From contig OX246749.1 in the NCBI GenBank assembly GCA_945910005.1, positions 28,654,183 through 28,718,182 of the forward strand: a stretch of DNA of 64,000 bases, given 5' to 3'. Source of the stretch: Isoperla grammatica (taxonomy: Eukaryota > Arthropoda > Insecta > Plecoptera > Perlodidae). Shown here in pieces: positions 23,972-35,400 of the stretch. Position 1 is the stretch's first letter; each line of letters starts with the position of its first letter. Below the pieces are notes generated by a model. That model searched no databases. It was not told the DNA's origin and worked only from the letters and a program-made list of their open reading frames with translations. A program made the translations under genes and the position numbers.

Positions 23972-24112
23972 TAATAAAAACACAGTAGGACTTACACAGT
24001 TAAAAGTCGTGCCTGATGATGACAGCAGAGCAGCTGTCGAAATATTGCGTGACATGATGTTGAACAACATCAAGAAAATTTTAACTGAGTAAGTCCTACA
24101 TTGTTTTTATTA
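23972..24112. repeat. Inverted repeat with 30-bp arms
   Basis: The arm aaaacacagtaggacttaca (from 23977) pairs with tgagtaagtcctacattgtttt (24085-24106). Between them lies gtgcctgatgatgacagcag, then cagctgtcgaaatattg, resembling the short structured sequences found beside Penelope-like retroelements. No protein is encoded. Confidence 0.5.
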
Positions 24113-24859
24113 CAAAGTCCATGTCACACAAGGTTGCGTGCACGGAGCAACCATCACTTAGGGGGCTATACACCGGCATTCCATCTATAATGCGTTGTCA
24201 GAAAGTTGGATCATAGGAAACACGTACTGGCGTTCATACAAAGTTTTATTTTTAAGACGTTGTTTTTATGCGTTATGTGTTTGTCATAAAGTTGGGCATT
24301 GTCCAACTTTACGCTTAATTCTTCTTACAAGTTACTAGAATCTCAAAGCAATGGACCATCTACTTTAATAACACTTACGAATTAATTGAAAGATGTGCAG
24401 GAATTGTTGTAAACAAGGCTATTATAATTAATTATGGATAATACGAATTTCAGTTAATATGAGTTGTATTACAATGATGTTTAAACGGAGGATAAAACGT
24501 TACAAAGGACTTCACTTTACCAGGCCTATCTTGAACGAAACAAAATTATGTGGACTAGAGCAATGTAAACAACGTTTTGAAACCTTTTGAAACTATTGCC
24601 AAGTGTTGGAACCGTTGATCTTAACCCACAAGTGAAACATTATTTAAATCCGTGCGTAAGTTTTAATTTAATTAAATAAATAAACAAATTTTGTATTCCA
24701 GTAATTGATTTTAGGTTGGTTGGCATCTTGCCGAAATTTGCTGGTTATGTAAACATCATCAACTTTATTGTTTCCAAATGTTGACAGAAAATTGCAGCCA
24801 AATACGTAAAGCCGTTTGACCTGGGTGCGATGAACAAAATTTAGCGCACATACATAAAT

Positions 24860-25272
<413 letters not shown>

Positions 25273-25390
25273 AAGCGCCGATCGAGTTGTATGGAGAGAT
25301 ACACTCCATGTCGCTACGCTTATCTAATTAATACTCTCATTTATTTTGCCAAGTGAAAAGGGTTCATGCAAATAGTTATTGATTCTAGTC

Positions 25391-25518
25391 CTTACACAAG
25401 CTTTCGTCACAGGCGACGGGTTCGTAGCCAATCAGCGATCGGTGTTTGCGCACTATTGTCTCGGGCGGTTTGCTGGTTGGCTACGAGTGCCCTGCCTGTG
25501 ACGAAAGCATATGTAAGG
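25391..25518. repeat. Small foldback element
   Basis: Inverted arms of about 45 bp (ccttacacaagctttcgtca and its partner tgacgaaagcatatgtaagg) flank a loop containing the near-palindromic gtagccaatcagc / gctggttggctac. Non-coding and MITE-like. Confidence 0.7.
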
Positions 25519-25644
25519 TAATCTTGTGCCTACTTATAACATGATACTCGAATAAGTTATACCTAAAATAATAACTTACCAAATAATGCCCTTACATCAG
25601 GCCTCCTTACATAATCTTATAGTGTGATGTTGGTATATTCTCAG

Positions 25645-25799
25645 ACGACTCTCTGAAATCAACTGGTTTCAACAACTGGTTGCCCGGGCAACCGGTAGGA
25701 ACCAATACTTACTTCAAGTATGTGGCAGTGACAGCTGGCGGGTACCTCGTTAATTTCTTTCTTAATGATTCCATTTGTGAATACAACTCTTCTACATGA
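25645..25799 (+). CDS. C-type lectin gene, alternative last exon
   Basis: Acceptor attctcag, same phase and same length (155 nt) as the exon at 22573-22727, ending in TGA at 25797-25799. It encodes DDSLKSTGFNNWLPGQPVGT, YVAVTAGGY and SICEYNSST. It is clearly a diverged duplicate of the other last exon. It could be chosen by alternative splicing or poly-A choice. Its GQP motif at the carbohydrate loop differs from DEP in the other exon, so the two isoforms would differ at the ligand-binding surface. It could also be a relic of a neighbouring duplicated gene. Confidence 0.75.
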
Positions 25800-25809
25800 G
25801 CTTTAGTTA

Positions 25810-27930
25810 GTGGCGTGACAGGGGGGGGGGGGAGGATGTGACAATCTCTCCACTACTATGTGCCTTACCAGAGAACTGGCAACCCACCTCCCCAAGGTGT
25901 CGTGGTGGGAGGCTCCGGCTAGGGAATTTCAGCGAGAGTTTCGTGGGTAAGGGGGTGTGAAGTCGGCGATCCACGTCGCGTTGAGGAGACGGTCTGTTAA
26001 GTTGTTGGGCGCCACCTGCTTGGGATTTAGGAGCAAGCAGGAACCTCCTATGTGGTACTGGAATTGTGGGGGGTTTTGTCGTATGAAGACATAACAATTA
26101 TCATTTGAATGCTTGGATATAAATATAATATATAATACAATTACAAAGAGGCAAGTAAGGCTATACAATATGAACAATTACCAGGTAATTAAGTATATAT
26201 CGGTCCCCTGAGGCAATACAGGGATTACTTATACAATGATTATAAACTAAACGGTGATGATGTACTGTGTAATACAGTGAAAGAAATGGCACAATCTATC
26301 TCGTACTATAACCATACTTTTAGACATTGAACATACCTCGGAGAAAAAAAACAAAGTATGAGTCGTGGGCCTGACTCCTACAATTAGCCCAGCACCGGGG
26401 CTCTAAGGAAACGTGTCCGGGATGTTCAATCTCCAAGAATGTATATATAAGTAATTACAATGATTAAATTTAAGTAATAGTGAACCATGAGATTAACTTA
26501 ATTAATCCCCAGTACAATCCCGTGTACCAACCTACCCTATGAGACAGCGTAAGACTAACGCTACAACAATATTGGCTATTATGAATTAGCCCACAATATT
26601 CAATCACCAACCTATTATTAAAGTATATATATTAACAAACAATAACACATTCATGAACCCCTGTCTAATCCAAAATCGGTGTTGGGTTGTCGGCCGTAGT
26701 TGAATTGCGGTGTAGACAAATTATCAAAAATTTCCCGCCGGGGTGTATGGAGCGTAGTACACCCTCTTAACGAGTTTAGTTAAAAAATCTATGATTCTAC
26801 AGTTCGTGGGTACTCATCTGACACCTATGGGTTCCACTTGTCGATCACTGCTCCGGCTTTAGACCCCACCACGGATGCTCCAGGATCGGGACGATAGTGC
26901 CTGGGTTGCACGCCACTGGCATGCACGGATGACGATCTCGTGGTCAGCTGACGCTGCTCCGGCCGGGACGTGAGACGCCGCCCAGTATGTAGTATTCTCG
27001 CGACGATTATTGAACTGACGTGCACTGTCTCACTGAATGTTCACGAAGTTGTAGACAATGAAGGAAGTATCTATCGGCACGGTACACTATCCAAACTGCG
27101 TCCCACTTGACAACTTTCCCGATTTTTTTTTTTAATTTCCTTTATCTGCATGGTTTTAAGTTCCCATAAGTCATAACACCATAGTCACCATACACAGTCC
27201 ACAGACAGGTATCACGCGTCAGTGTTTGGGGAAAACACTCTCTCAAACGTCACTCAGACAATACTCATCACCGAGCACCGTTTCCCTGTCAACTGGGATA
27301 CTCAAGTAGTCGTAAAGCCAAATTGGGCACGGCACGCCCGCTATTTACAATGTCCTGTTGTACGTGTAATGAGAACCTTATATTCCCCCGAATATAACGA
27401 CAAATGTACACAAAACTTATGGCCAAAATCACACCAGTAAGAAGGCGTGTACTCTTCACCTTGCACAAATTCGAAACTCAAAGAACCTTCTCTCTCCAGA
27501 ACAACCACCTCTCCACTCACGCAGTCCCGGCTCGAAACCTCTCTCCGCGCTTCCCCCTCGGTGCACTCACTTCGCATAGCGTCATCGTGGGCCAATGGGG
27601 CCACAGGTGACATCATGGTCGTCACGTGGTTTCTACTCCCCTCCGTCTCTTATCACCACAATCATACGTCACACACGGGTGATGAGTCGCTGACTGGGGC
27701 TGGATAAACACATGTTGCGTTCCTGTGCACTGTAACGTCCATTGGCACGTTACATACAGGGGGTAAGGGGGTTTAACCCCTCCCCCGCAACTACATCGAG
27801 CTACTATTGTATCTAGTTAGTAATGTACGCAAGCCCCAGACACAGTTGTTTATTTAGTTTTGTATTTGTCTTCCCTTTTCCCTCTTACGAACGTCTATAA
27901 AAATATTTTTTGTGTTGATGTTTGTATGAT
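25810..27930. other. Unassigned region
   Basis: Contains GC-richer patches (25850-26080, 26820-27010, 27440-27710) with short open frames on both strands. None was recognised. The patches may be parts of an unrecognised repeat. No confident exon or terminal repeat was found. Confidence 0.5.
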
Positions 27931-27984
27931 TTTTTATTATATCCTATGTATTTCTGGATGTATAAACTGTGCTTGGATACATAA

Positions 27985-28007
27985 ATAATAATAATAATAA
28001 AAGTAAA

Positions 28008-28104
<97 letters not shown>
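27985..28104. repeat. AAT microsatellite
   Basis: About 35 AAT units forming the 5' boundary of LINE copy D. Confidence 0.95.
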
Positions 28105-28734
28105 TTACGACCGGGCAGTTATAACAGACCAAACCATACATCACAATAGACCGGATATTATATTTATTGACAAGAAGAAACAAGAAACGATTTTAATTGA
28201 TGTTGCCGTCCCTTTATGCCACAATGTAGAGACAACTTGGCGGGAAAAGATAAACAGATATAAGGAATTATCTATTGAAATAAAAAGGTTGTGGAAGCAG
28301 AATAATGTAACTGTTATACCGTTAATTATATCAGCAAATGGAATTGTTCCACGTAAACTCCATGACAGTATTAAACTAATTGGTCTCCAACCGAACATAT
28401 ACATCGAGATGCAAAAAGCAATTATTTTGAACACGTGTAGGATAGTGCGAAAATTTTTGAACTAAGAAGAATGAAGACTTCAAGAAGTTCTCCATCCCGA
28501 TGGTGGTTTTCGTGGTTTCCACCGTACAAAGAGCGAATGCTGGGATGAGTACAAATCGGCCACGACCGTACATAGCATCCACAGTTCGGTTTGGAAAAAA
28601 TAATGTGGACAATGATATATTAAGTAGTTCTAAGTAGATTTTAATAAGGTAAACACATGGAAATACTTGACATTTGTGTCCTTACAACATGTTTATGCCG
28701 GTTTTGACCGAGTTTGTATGTATTGCAACAATAA

Positions 28735-28735
<1 letters not shown>
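28104..28735 (+). pseudogene. 5'-truncated endonuclease-type LINE, copy D
   Basis: Starts directly at the AAT array with the YYDRAVITDQ segment. It encodes the RPD endonuclease region without interruption to TAA at 28463-28465, then carries the standard 3' tail to the next AAT array. Only the last ~120 codons remain. It differs from copies A and C by few bases, which implies recent activity of the family. Confidence 0.78.
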
Positions 28736-28825
<90 letters not shown>

Positions 28826-28856
28826 TTAATAATAATAATTATAATAATAATAATAA

Positions 28857-28897
<41 letters not shown>

Positions 28898-28910
28898 TAA
28901 TAATAATAAT
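28735..28910. repeat. AAT microsatellite
   Basis: About 55 AAT units between the tail of LINE copy D and the poly-T end of the minus-strand LINE. Confidence 0.97.
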
Positions 28911-29448
28911 TTTTTTTTTTTTTTTTTTTTCATAATCATTTATTTATTTATTTGCGCATTCAATAAGAATTCCCACTAAGCTAAAACCTTAGCTTAACAG
29001 TGGGTTGCATAAACACAAACATTGTAGAGCGAACTGGTACAATTTTAACAAAACACTAATAAACAAAATACACCAACAACAAAATTCTTAAAATAAAGTC
29101 CAAAAACACTTTCATGTGAACAATGATAAATATAACATGCATAAATAATAGACACAATACATGATACTGGATGAGTGGATGGCTTCAAACTCAATTTAAA
29201 CTCATACTAAATAGACACTAGACAGGATACTGGATGGCTTCAAACTCAATTTAAACTCATAAAAAAAAGACACTAGACAGGATACTGGATGGCTTCAAAC
29301 TCAATTTAAACTCATAAAAAAAAGACACTAGACAGGATACTGGATGGCTTCAAACTCAATTTAAACTCATAATAAAAAGACACTAGACAGGATACTGAAT
29401 GGCTTCAAACTCAATTTAAATTCATAATGATAGGATACTTTATAAAAA
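28911..29448 (-). repeat. 3' end of minus-strand LINE with 55-bp tandem repeats
   Basis: The poly-T at 28911-28930 is the poly-A tail of the minus-strand LINE. Between about 29166 and 29425 lie about five copies of a 55-bp unit (gacactagacaggatactgg, then atggcttcaaactcaattta); unit starts include 29214, 29269, 29324 and 29379. Repeated 3' untranslated segments occur in several LINE families. Confidence 0.85.
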
Positions 29449-31511
29449 TTAAATAGTTAAAAGGTAGCTTTTTAAATATTGCTTGACTTCCCATAAATGT
29501 GTGATGGTGGACAAATCAATTGGTAACTCATTAAATAACTTAGGAACTAGATATTCTAAACGCCTTTGGCCATGTTTGTTATTAAAAGAGGGGACTTTAT
29601 CCAGAATTTTGGAATAACTACGTGTAATTTTATGCTTTTGAACTGGCTCTTTATAGGAATCTTTAAAATAAAAATTTAGAATAAGTCTGTAAGTAAAAAG
29701 TTTCTCAATCGGAAGCACGTTAGACATTATATAAGAATCACGTATTGGAAGAACGTTGCAATGGTCTGGTCTCATAATGCGGATAATGTTATTTTGTAGT
29801 TTTTGAATATGATGCAAATGACAGCGTGAAGCGTTGCCCCAAGCAAGCAAACCATAAGAAATACAAGATTCGGCTAGAGCCAAATACACGCTACGCAACA
29901 AGGAGAATGATAAACAATATTTTAAAGAGTAAATTTGACCTACACAAGACCTTAGTTTCTTACAAATCGAATTAATGTGAGGTTCCCATGTAAAATTTTT
30001 GTCAATAGTTAATCCCAAGTATACGTGACTAGTTACATTTTCTATAAGCTCTACACATTTACAAACAGACAAATCAATTTTGTGATGTAAACATTCGTAA
30101 TTATGACATCTAATTTTGACTTCTTCTTTGCCGTTTTTAGCATAGGGTGTACATATATGAATAAGCTTAGTTTTAGTGAAATTAATTATAAGGTCATAGT
30201 CATGGATCCACCTCAACAAGTTATTAAAATCTGTTTGCATGTATAGTTCAGCCACCTTTAAATTTTTGTGCACTGAAACTAGCGCTACATCGTCCGCATA
30301 TAAAAATACATAGCAATGCTTCAGACAACTAACCATATCATTCACGTAGACCAAATATAAAATGGGACCTAAAATAGAACCTTGTGGTACTCCCGTTAAT
30401 ACTTCCCTCTCGTGACTTAAGGTATTTCCGATTTTAACTTTCATCTTACGAGACTTAAAGTAATTCCTGAACCATTTCAACATAGGCCCTCTAATCCCAA
30501 TCCTTTCAAGACACAGTAATAATTTATTGTGGTTAAGCGTATCGAAAGCCTTACTGAAATCAATAAAAGTAGCAACAACGTGTTTATTATCATTTAATTT
30601 TGAATTAACAAGATCAGAAAACTTGACAAGAAGATCCGAAGTGCTTTTACCCTTCTGAAACCCAAATTGTTGCCAGTTAATAATTTTGAATTTTTCTAAA
30701 TAACTATTCAACGCATCAGCAACGACACGCTCCATAATTTTTTCAATCGTTGGTAGCAACGCGATTGGTCTGTAATTTTCGGAAAGTGTATGGTCACCCT
30801 TCTTAAAAATTGGTCGCACCACAGAACTTTTTAAAGAGTCTGGTATTATACCCTTGATGAAAGAAAGGTTAATAATTTTGGCAATAATACGGCTTATCTT
30901 ATCACTTGCATATTGTAAATCAAGTACACGTATACCATCCCCACCAGCTTGTTTTGAACTGTCAAGACCTTGTATTATTTTATGTATTTGTGGTGCCGTG
31001 ACGCTAGCCATGAAAAAGGATTGTGATTGAGTGGTAGTTGCCGTATGACACATAGTTTTAACATCGCATACATGTTGGATCTGAGTAATCTGGTCAACGA
31101 AAGTGTCAGCAAACCTATCCGCCATGGCTTCATCTGAGAACTGACCGCTGAAATACCTCTGAATTACATCATCAACCGAATCTCTTTTTTTCCTACCTAA
31201 AATTCCATTAATAGTCTGCCAGGTTTGTCTAATACTCCCTTTACTTTCCTCAATTTTAAGTCTATAATAATTTGTCTTCGCACGCCGTATTTCCTTAACC
31301 ACCTGGTTACTATAGCGATTGAAATCCTCTTTTAATAATAGCTTCATTGGATTTGATACCTTAGCATTTTTCCATTTTCTAAATAACCAATCTCTATGTT
31401 GTGTCATTCGTTCTATTTCACCTGTCATCCAAACTTTATTTACCCTTTTCCCATTCCGTTGCCTAACTACATATGACGATTGATCATGCGCATTTTAAAT
31501 AGTATCACATA
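29449..31511 (-). pseudogene. LINE ORF2, reverse-transcriptase half
   Basis: C-terminal half of an APE-type (Jockey/CR1-like) LINE ORF2. It contains, in order, the YRPIALLPTIEKIMERVV block, FGFQKGKSTSDLL, FIDFSKAFDTLNH, GVPQGSILGPILYLVYVND, the catalytic YADDVAL (near 30300), YLGLTIDKNF and WGNAS. It then runs to the stop at 29449. The endonuclease half lies at 38335-39223. The BEL/Pao element at 31517-38334 was inserted between them. Reading across the empty site keeps the frame except for one TAA near 31500, so the LINE already carried a nonsense codon or gained it later. Inactive. Confidence 0.88.
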
Positions 31512-31516
31512 CAGCC
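31512..31516. other. Target-site duplication of BEL/Pao (left)
   Basis: CAGCC immediately before the 5' LTR, repeated exactly at 38335-38339 after the 3' LTR. Five bases is usual for this superfamily. Confidence 0.9.
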
Positions 31517-32082
31517 TGTTGGGAACACGGTCCACTAGATCGCTTTGCGCTTCGCTAATACTCTGCTAGGAGTAAATCCAGGAGACCGTGGTTGGGAATT
31601 GTTAAGTTAAGAAGGCGGTGTATGTTGTTTTGAAGGTTGCTAGGATACGAGATGTTTTTGTCAGAGCTAGTTGTGTGTGATGGAAGAAGGTGCTGTGTCT
31701 ACGAAAGTGATGTTAATACTAACTGTGTTTTAATATCAGTTCATTTTACATTTTGTCAACCCTGTTGACCAAGAGGGATGGTGTGACGTACCACGCCCTC
31801 TTCTCCTCTTCAAGATTTATCGTCAGTCGAAGTCGAGGCTCCTAATTGTATCGGACTGGTGGGAACACATCCGCTCCAGCGATCTTTTAGTGTCATCAAT
31901 TGTGATTGTAACATAAATATAAAAGTAATAGTAATCATCACACGCGTAATTAGGTCTAGTGATGTGAACCAGCTCCATTGTTTTTACTGTCCATAAACTG
32001 TTTTAGTATTAGTCTTTATACAAGTAAAGTGGTCCTCCGGTATTTTTATTATTGTTTATTTTTTAACCTGTGTGCTCCATCA
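31517..32082 (+). repeat. BEL/Pao 5' LTR
   Basis: 566 bp, beginning TGTTGGGAAC and ending CTCCATCA. By eye it is identical to 37769-38334. A TGG-starting stretch just after it (32085 onward) is the likely primer-binding site, but the tRNA was not identified. Confidence 0.95.
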
Positions 32083-32460
32083 TTTGGTCCTCCGGGCCAG
32101 GATTAATCGCGCGTGTGTGGTTACAACTTACAATAACGGACTACAATAATATTCGTGTGCATCGCGGCACTTGCGTTCTTTCCGTGGTAGCCTACCAACA
32201 GCAGGTTACAAGAAATGCAGACCGTCTTCGCTGCAAACATTTGCATCGCCCGCCCGCGCTCTCGGCAGCCCATTGTTGTACGCACCTAGCTCGCTGACGT
32301 CACAGACCAGTTGGGGTAGTTCGACAACAGGGGTGTCCAGCCTTCGAGCCACTCGGCGATCCAGCATCTTGTCATTGTTTCACAACCCGTGTTACAAGGA
32401 TTCAGGTCAGATCAGACATCCTTATCTTCTTTATTTCCTTGTTATTCCTTCTCTGCAATC

Positions 32461-35400
32461 ATGGATCCTTCTCAACTTTCAAAACTTATTAAGCAGAGAG
32501 GTGTTCTTAAATCACAACTCACTCGATTGAAGACGTTCATTGAGGGCTTTCAACTAACTGACAATGTAGAAGAGGTTAGAGCGAGACTAAGGCAGCTACC
32601 TGTACTCCGTGAAAAGTATGACACTATACAGTCTACACTTGAAACGGAGGGCAATACCGGTACGTCTGACCATGATGAGGATCGAGCTATGTTCGAAGAA
32701 GGTTTATTCAAAGCAGAAGGGAAAATGGAGTTAATACTAAGGGAGTACCTGACCGAGAACCTCGAACGCAATTCCAATTCAGGAGAAATGAACAGATCTC
32801 CTGGATCACAACTTGGATCGGTAAACTTGAAACTACCAGCAGTTTCATTGCCATCCTTTGACGGGAAGTATGAGGAATGGCTACCATTCTCAGACTCCTT
32901 TAAGGCGTTGGTTCATGATAACAAGACCTTAGTGACAATACAAAAGTTCCACTACTTGTTATCAGCACTGAAGGGCCAAGCCTTTAAGTTATTACAGAAC
33001 TTACCGATAACTGAAGGTAACTATGTAGTAGCGTGGGAGCTTCTTCAGGGTAGATATGAGAACAAAAAGCTCATCGCGTCAACCTACATTAGAGAAATTT
33101 TGTACATAAAAGAAGTTCAAAAGGAATCAGCCACAGAGCTGAGGCAGTTTGTAAATACAGTTAGGAGCAATATGAATGCTTTGAAGGCCATGGACGTTCC
33201 ACAGTCGTTGGGCGACATGCTTGTGTCCCAACTTGTAGTGGATCGCCTGGACCGACAAACGCGTAGAGAGTGGGAGATCAAGGAGACCGAACAGGCCTTT
33301 CCGCCACTGTCAGACCTACTTCTGTTTTTAGAGCGTAAGTCTCAGGCGCTAGAAAACATTACCTCCTGTAGTAGTCGCTCCAATCACGATGACGGCCGAA
33401 CAGGGGACTCTAAGGTCAACCAACAGAAGGGGACTAAACAGTCAGGGAGTCACGTGGCAGTGAAAGGCCAAAAATGTCCCTTCTGCTCCAACTCGCATCC
33501 ACTGTTCAAATGTGACGCCTTCTTAGCAGCTGAAGTGAAAGTCAGGAGAGATTGTGTCACAAGCAACAAATTGTGTTTCAATTGCCTCCATCCTAGCCAT
33601 GCAGTTAACATATGCACCTCGACTAACTGTAAAAAGTGTGATGCCAGACATCACACGTTGCTGCATGTGGACCAAGGTAACAACAGACCAGGGAATTCAC
33701 ACCAACAAGTGGCACCAACTGTTGTCACAGGAAGTCAGGAAAATCAGGTACCCAGGGCTGCCCAAAGCTCGTACCATGCTGTCAGACACAAGATGGCGGA
33801 AGCGCACATCTTGCTGTCCACAGCCATTGTTCTGGTTGAAGATTCTACAGGTCAACTTCAGCAATGTAGAGCTTTGCTTGACTGTGGAAGCCAATCCAAC
33901 TTCGTAACGGAGGATTTAGTTCAAAGGCTAAATCTCAAGAAACAACGGAACCAAGTGTTCATACAAGGCGTGAACAAGGCTTCAGCAGAAGCTAAACACA
34001 CGACCACAGCGAAGATCTACTCCTCAGTGAGTAATTACAATGCAAGCATTGTCTGTTCTATACTACCACACATAACAGGACAGATGCCGTCAGCACACGT
34101 TGACAGTCAGCATTGGAATTTACCGAAGGATGTCCAACTAGCTGATCCTACTTTCTATCAACCTGGACGGATCGATATGTTGATCGGAGCGGAACTGTGT
34201 CTCTACATTCTTCGAATGGAAAAACGGTCAAGACCCGGAAAATTCCCAGTGCTTCAGAACACTGAGTTTGGTTGGATACTGTCAGGAAAGTACAGTGACC
34301 AGACACCAAGCACATCCATGACGTCTTGCTTCATTCGTCAAGAAAACTTGGACCAACAACTTCAGCGGTTCTGGGAATTGGAGGAAATCCACACGTCTCC
34401 AAGTTCGGAGGAAGAGCAGAACTGTGAACTGCATTTTCGGGAAAACACGATCCGGGACGAGAATGGCCGATTCGTGGTAAAACTTCCTAAACGATTACAT
34501 TCCGATAAGCTGGGTGACTCTTGCCAACAAGCTAGGTCAAGATTCTACCAATTGGAGAGGAAGCTTCAAAGAAACGAAGAGCTGAGGGAACATTACCTCA
34601 AGTTCATGGCAGAGTACGAGGACCTCGGCCATATGAAGGAAGTAATATTATCAACTGATAATAAAAACAACCAAAAATGCTACCTGCCTCATCATGCGGT
34701 GTTCAAGCCATCAAGCTCGACAACCAAAACACGAGTGGTGTTTGATGGCTCCGCAAAAACTTCGAATGGCGTGTCTCTCAACGACACATTGATGGTGGGA
34801 CCTACAGTCCAACAGGATTTGTATTCCATCATTCTGCGCTTCCGAACACATCAGATTGTTTTCACAGCTGATATCACCAAAATGTATCGTCAAATTCGAG
34901 TCCATGAAGATGATACGTCTCTACAGAGAATCGTTTGGAGGACATCCCCTGACAAGCCATTAAAAATATACGAACTGGTAACGGTAACGTATGGTACTGC
35001 ATCGGCTCCTTTTCTTGCAACCAAGTGTTTGCAAACATTGGCTGCAGAGGAGTCGGACAAATTCCCTCGTGCAGCGGAAGTCTTACAAAGAGACTTTTAT
35101 GTTGACGATGCACTCTGCGGCTCAAGCAATTTGACGGATGCGTTGCTACTCCAAAAAGAACTGATTGCACTCCTTAAGCGTGGTGCATTTCCCCTTCGAA
35201 AGTGGTGCTCGAACCATCCAGATCTTCTAAAAGCTGTACTACCAGAAGAAAGAGAAATGCAATTTCCATTCGATTTCACCAACAAGGAAAGCATAAAAAC
35301 ATTGGGATTATCGTGGCATCCAGTTACAGACAAATTCCTTATTGCAAACAACCCGCCAGACCTTTCGCAAGGAAGAGTTACAAAACGGATTGTCCTATCG

